Source: Paulinella micropora
Lineage: Eukaryota > Cercozoa > Imbricatea > Euglyphida > Paulinellidae
Assembly: GCA_019918135.1 (NCBI GenBank)
Contig: WBZZ01002624.1
Location: 86,001 to 150,000, forward strand
DNA length: 64,000 nt
Reading direction: 5' to 3'
Part shown: in pieces, positions 61,266 to 64,000 of the stretch
Numbering within the stretch: the first letter of the stretch is position 1
Layout of the letters: the number at the start of each line of letters is the position of its first letter
Translations under genes and position numbers: made by a program
The notes under the pieces: generated by a model
What the model was told of the DNA's origin: nothing
Databases searched by the model: none
What the model saw: the letters and a program-made list of their open reading frames with translations, nothing else

Positions 61266-61930
61266 TTGATGAATACATACATACATACATACATGCATAC
61301 ATACATACATACATACATACAGACATACAGACATACATACAGACATACATACATACATGCATACATGCATACATGCATACATACATGTATACACACATGC
61401 ATGCATACATACATACATACATCCATACATACATACATACATATGCATAACATACATACATGCACTCATACACATATACATGCATACATACATACATACA
61501 TACATACATAAACATACATGCATGCATACATGCATACATACATACATGCATACATACATACATACATACATACATACATACTTACATACATACTTACATA
61601 CATACAATGTACATACATTCATGCATCCATCCATCCATCCATACATACATACATACATACATGCAAGCATGCATACATACATACATACATATACACACTC
61701 ATACTGCATACATGCATACATGCATACATACATACATACATACATGTATTGTACATAGATACATACATACATGCATACATACATACCTACGTACATACAT
61801 ACACACAACATACACACATACGTACATACATACATACATACATGCATGCATGTATGCATACATGCATGCATGCATACATGCATACATACATACATACATA
61901 CATACATACATACATACATACATACATACA

Positions 61931-61961
<31 letters not shown>

Positions 61962-62007
61962 GCATACATGCGCATGCATAAATACATAAGATGCATACAT
62001 GCATACA

Positions 62008-62041
<34 letters not shown>

Positions 62042-62160
62042 CATATATACATACATACATACATGCATACATACATAGATACATAAGTACTTACATACAT
62101 ACGTGAATGCATGTATACATACATACATTGTACATACATACATACATGTAGATATCTACA
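61266..62160. repeat. (CATA)n microsatellite block
   Basis: About 0.9 kb of CATA repeats interrupted by CATG, CAGA and a few unique words. Long open frames on both strands (Tyr/Ile/His/Thr or Met/Tyr/Val/Cys repeats) are by-products. Confidence 0.97.
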
Positions 62161-63120
62161 TACACAGGGACATACATGCTGAAATACAGACACATGTATG
62201 TACACACATAAACACATAAATACGTACACATATACATATATAGAAATAACAGAAAGACAGAAAAGGTAATGAAAACATCACTTAAGAGTAGGAAAAGGCA
62301 CAAAAATCCAGTCGTAGCAGGTTTCGTTGCACCCTGTCAAGGGTAGTGAACAGATGCATGCAAAAATGTACATGCACCATTATCACAACAGGTACAATGG
62401 TATTTGATAATAACATGAGAAGGAACGTGACCATATTAGGTACAAACTCCATGAGACTGATGGAAGGTGTGGAAAAAAAATACATGTGCTAAAAACATAA
62501 AGCGCAGGGCGAATTTTCTGGAAAAAATGTCACATGCATGGAACAGTCAAGGTATACATATACGTAACTGTAATTAAAATCTAACCACCATTATTTTCAG
62601 AAATCGACAGAGAGGAGATGAGGCTGGTGTCTGGACTTCGGAGGCCGAAGGTGTCCAAAATAAAAATCCAGTTTACCGGGAAAAAACAAAACTGTTTTGC
62701 CGTCCCGACCGGGTTAAACTCTAGCTAATTACGATTTTTTTGATTCAGCAGAAGAAAGGCATCCGTAAAGGAAGCCAGGGCATTCATCGTTGCCCCTCCT
62801 CAACGAGAGCTCCAACAGACGACATTTCTGACTCCAGCATCAACGGCAAATAGATTGTTTCTAATTTGGCAGTTGATATTTTTATACTTTCGTGTGCGTT
62901 AGACTTGCTTTGGTTTGGAAAGGTTTGGGGGTGCAGGGGATGAGAAGGATTACATTATCACTGGTTGCTTTGTACAGGCGCTCTCATGCTGCTGTCAAAC
63001 ATCTCTTCAAATCCGTCAACTCCTTTGCCGGTGATGGTGAATAGCCCTTACCCGTCCCCGTAAGCAGAGAGAGTGAGAGAGAGAGAGAAAGTAGTAGTAG
63101 AGAGCAGTAGTAGTAGTAGC
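62161..63120. other. Intergenic DNA
   Basis: No supported gene. Mixed composition, with a GA-rich run at 63066-63090 and short unique sequence. Confidence 0.6.
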
Positions 63121-63125
63121 ATACT

Positions 63126-63126
<1 letters not shown>

Positions 63127-63219
<93 letters not shown>
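63127..63219. repeat. Poly-T tract of about 93 bases
   Basis: A pure T run. It could be the A-tail of a retroposed element on the minus strand or an expanded homopolymer. Confidence 0.97.
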
Positions 63220-63220
<1 letters not shown>

Positions 63221-63315
63221 TCTCGTTCCTCACTGAACTAGAACTTTACTTTGACTTCATAACAGATTAATCTAATATATATACATACATATATATATAT
63301 TGTTAATCCCATATA

Positions 63316-63336
63316 TATTTATTATTATTATTACTA

Positions 63337-63394
<58 letters not shown>
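63316..63394. repeat. (ATT)n microsatellite
   Basis: A near-pure ATT trinucleotide repeat abuts the SINE head. Confidence 0.95.
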
Positions 63395-63650
63395 GGACAC
63401 CGTGATAGCCCAGTGGTCAAGTTCTACCATCTGAGCCCTGTCGCCAGTTCGATTCCCGTCGGTGCCACCAGTATTTTCATTGAACATACCGGTCTATTTC
63501 TGGACCAGTATTTTCATTGAACATACCGGCCCGTCTGGAAGTGTTGGAACTGCCCTTGCGGGGGTGTCATTAGAGCTTATCGTCAATTCTTCGTACTCCC
63601 CTCACGGGTGAGACGATGGAGGCGCATGTGCAGAAATGCATCAGCCATTG
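63395..63650 (+). mobile_element. tRNA-derived SINE
   Basis: The head (63396-63466) has an acceptor-like stem GACACCG/CGGTGCC with one mismatch, an A box TAGCCCAGTGGTCAAG (63406-63421) and a B box AGTTCGATTCC (63446-63456), the internal RNA polymerase III promoter. An unrelated body follows, with a duplicated CCAGTATTTTCATTGAACAT word (about 63469 and 63506). The 3' end is unclear. Confidence 0.7.
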
Positions 63651-63864
63651 ACAGAGAAGCACTATTATTGTTATTATTTTATTTTAATATTTTTAATCTA
63701 AGTCATTTTATTTTAATACTTTAATATTTTAATAATTTCTCATTATCTTTAATAACCTGAGACGTAGGTCACCATCTAGTTAAATCAATAGCTCTTGAGC
63801 TAACGATTTGTATGGATCGACCAGAGGTTAAATTGCTAACTTCATTAAACCGAAGGCCTAGGCC

Positions 63865-63968
<104 letters not shown>

Positions 63969-64000
63969 CTGACTAGGATTATAATACCCTTAACGTATAT

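Noticed and set aside
61205-62229. Long open frames with Tyr/Ile/His or Met/Tyr/Val/Cys repeats on both strands
   Set aside because: They are by-products of the (CATA)n microsatellite, which lacks stop codons in most frames.
63048-63270. Poly-Lys and poly-Phe frames
   Set aside because: They are translations of the 93-base poly-T tract.

Overview
The window is a stretch of a eukaryotic nuclear genome, most likely a protist or alga, that is densely packed with mobile DNA. The evidence is canonical GT-AG introns in a transposase, piggyBac-type and Ty1/copia-type elements, a tRNA-derived SINE and many microsatellites. No gene identifies the species.

Layout. Positions 1-8536 are the right part of a Polinton-type virus-like element (element A) that ends in an inverted-repeat terminus at 8536. 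Positions 8537-9514 are host DNA: microsatellites, a probable first exon of a host gene, and the first copy of a host repeat. Positions 9515-30578 are a complete Polinton-type provirus (element B, about 21.06 kb) bounded by 133-bp terminal inverted repeats. Positions 30579-31838 are host DNA with a second copy of the flanking host repeat in which the insertion site is empty. Positions 31839-35210 are the left arm of a third element (element C) with the same terminus family as A. It is cut off by a decayed copia-like retroelement R1 (35211-40672, + strand). A second copia-like element R2 (41917-51300, - strand) has 354-bp direct repeats as probable LTRs. From 51778 to 60837 lie piggyBac-like transposons: a 2.1-kb copy without a transposase, a 3.0-kb copy with a broken intron-containing transposase, and a 2.87-kb copy flanked by TTAA. 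The last 3 kb hold a (CATA)n block, a poly-T tract, a SINE and a (TAG)n block.

How element B works. It carries the full Polinton set. The replication genes are a protein-primed family B DNA polymerase and a HIRAN protein. Integration uses an rve integrase. Virion genes are the major capsid protein, minor capsid/penton protein, packaging ATPase, adenovirus-type protease, a small basic core-like protein and a fibre-like protein. It also has a 1195-residue phage-type tail fibre with a peptidase S74 intramolecular chaperone, and a GIY-YIG nuclease fused to an array of Cys/His knuckles. The three elements share a left-arm module of integrase, acidic/basic charged protein and S74 fibre. A and B also share a 3.55-kb GIY-YIG/capsid/fibre cassette that is almost identical, although their termini and integrases are visibly diverged.

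Condition. Many B and A genes are broken by what look like one-base contractions of A or C runs, plus a few nonsense codons. This is either recent decay or homopolymer error in the assembly. Reading across these breaks gives coherent genes of normal length.
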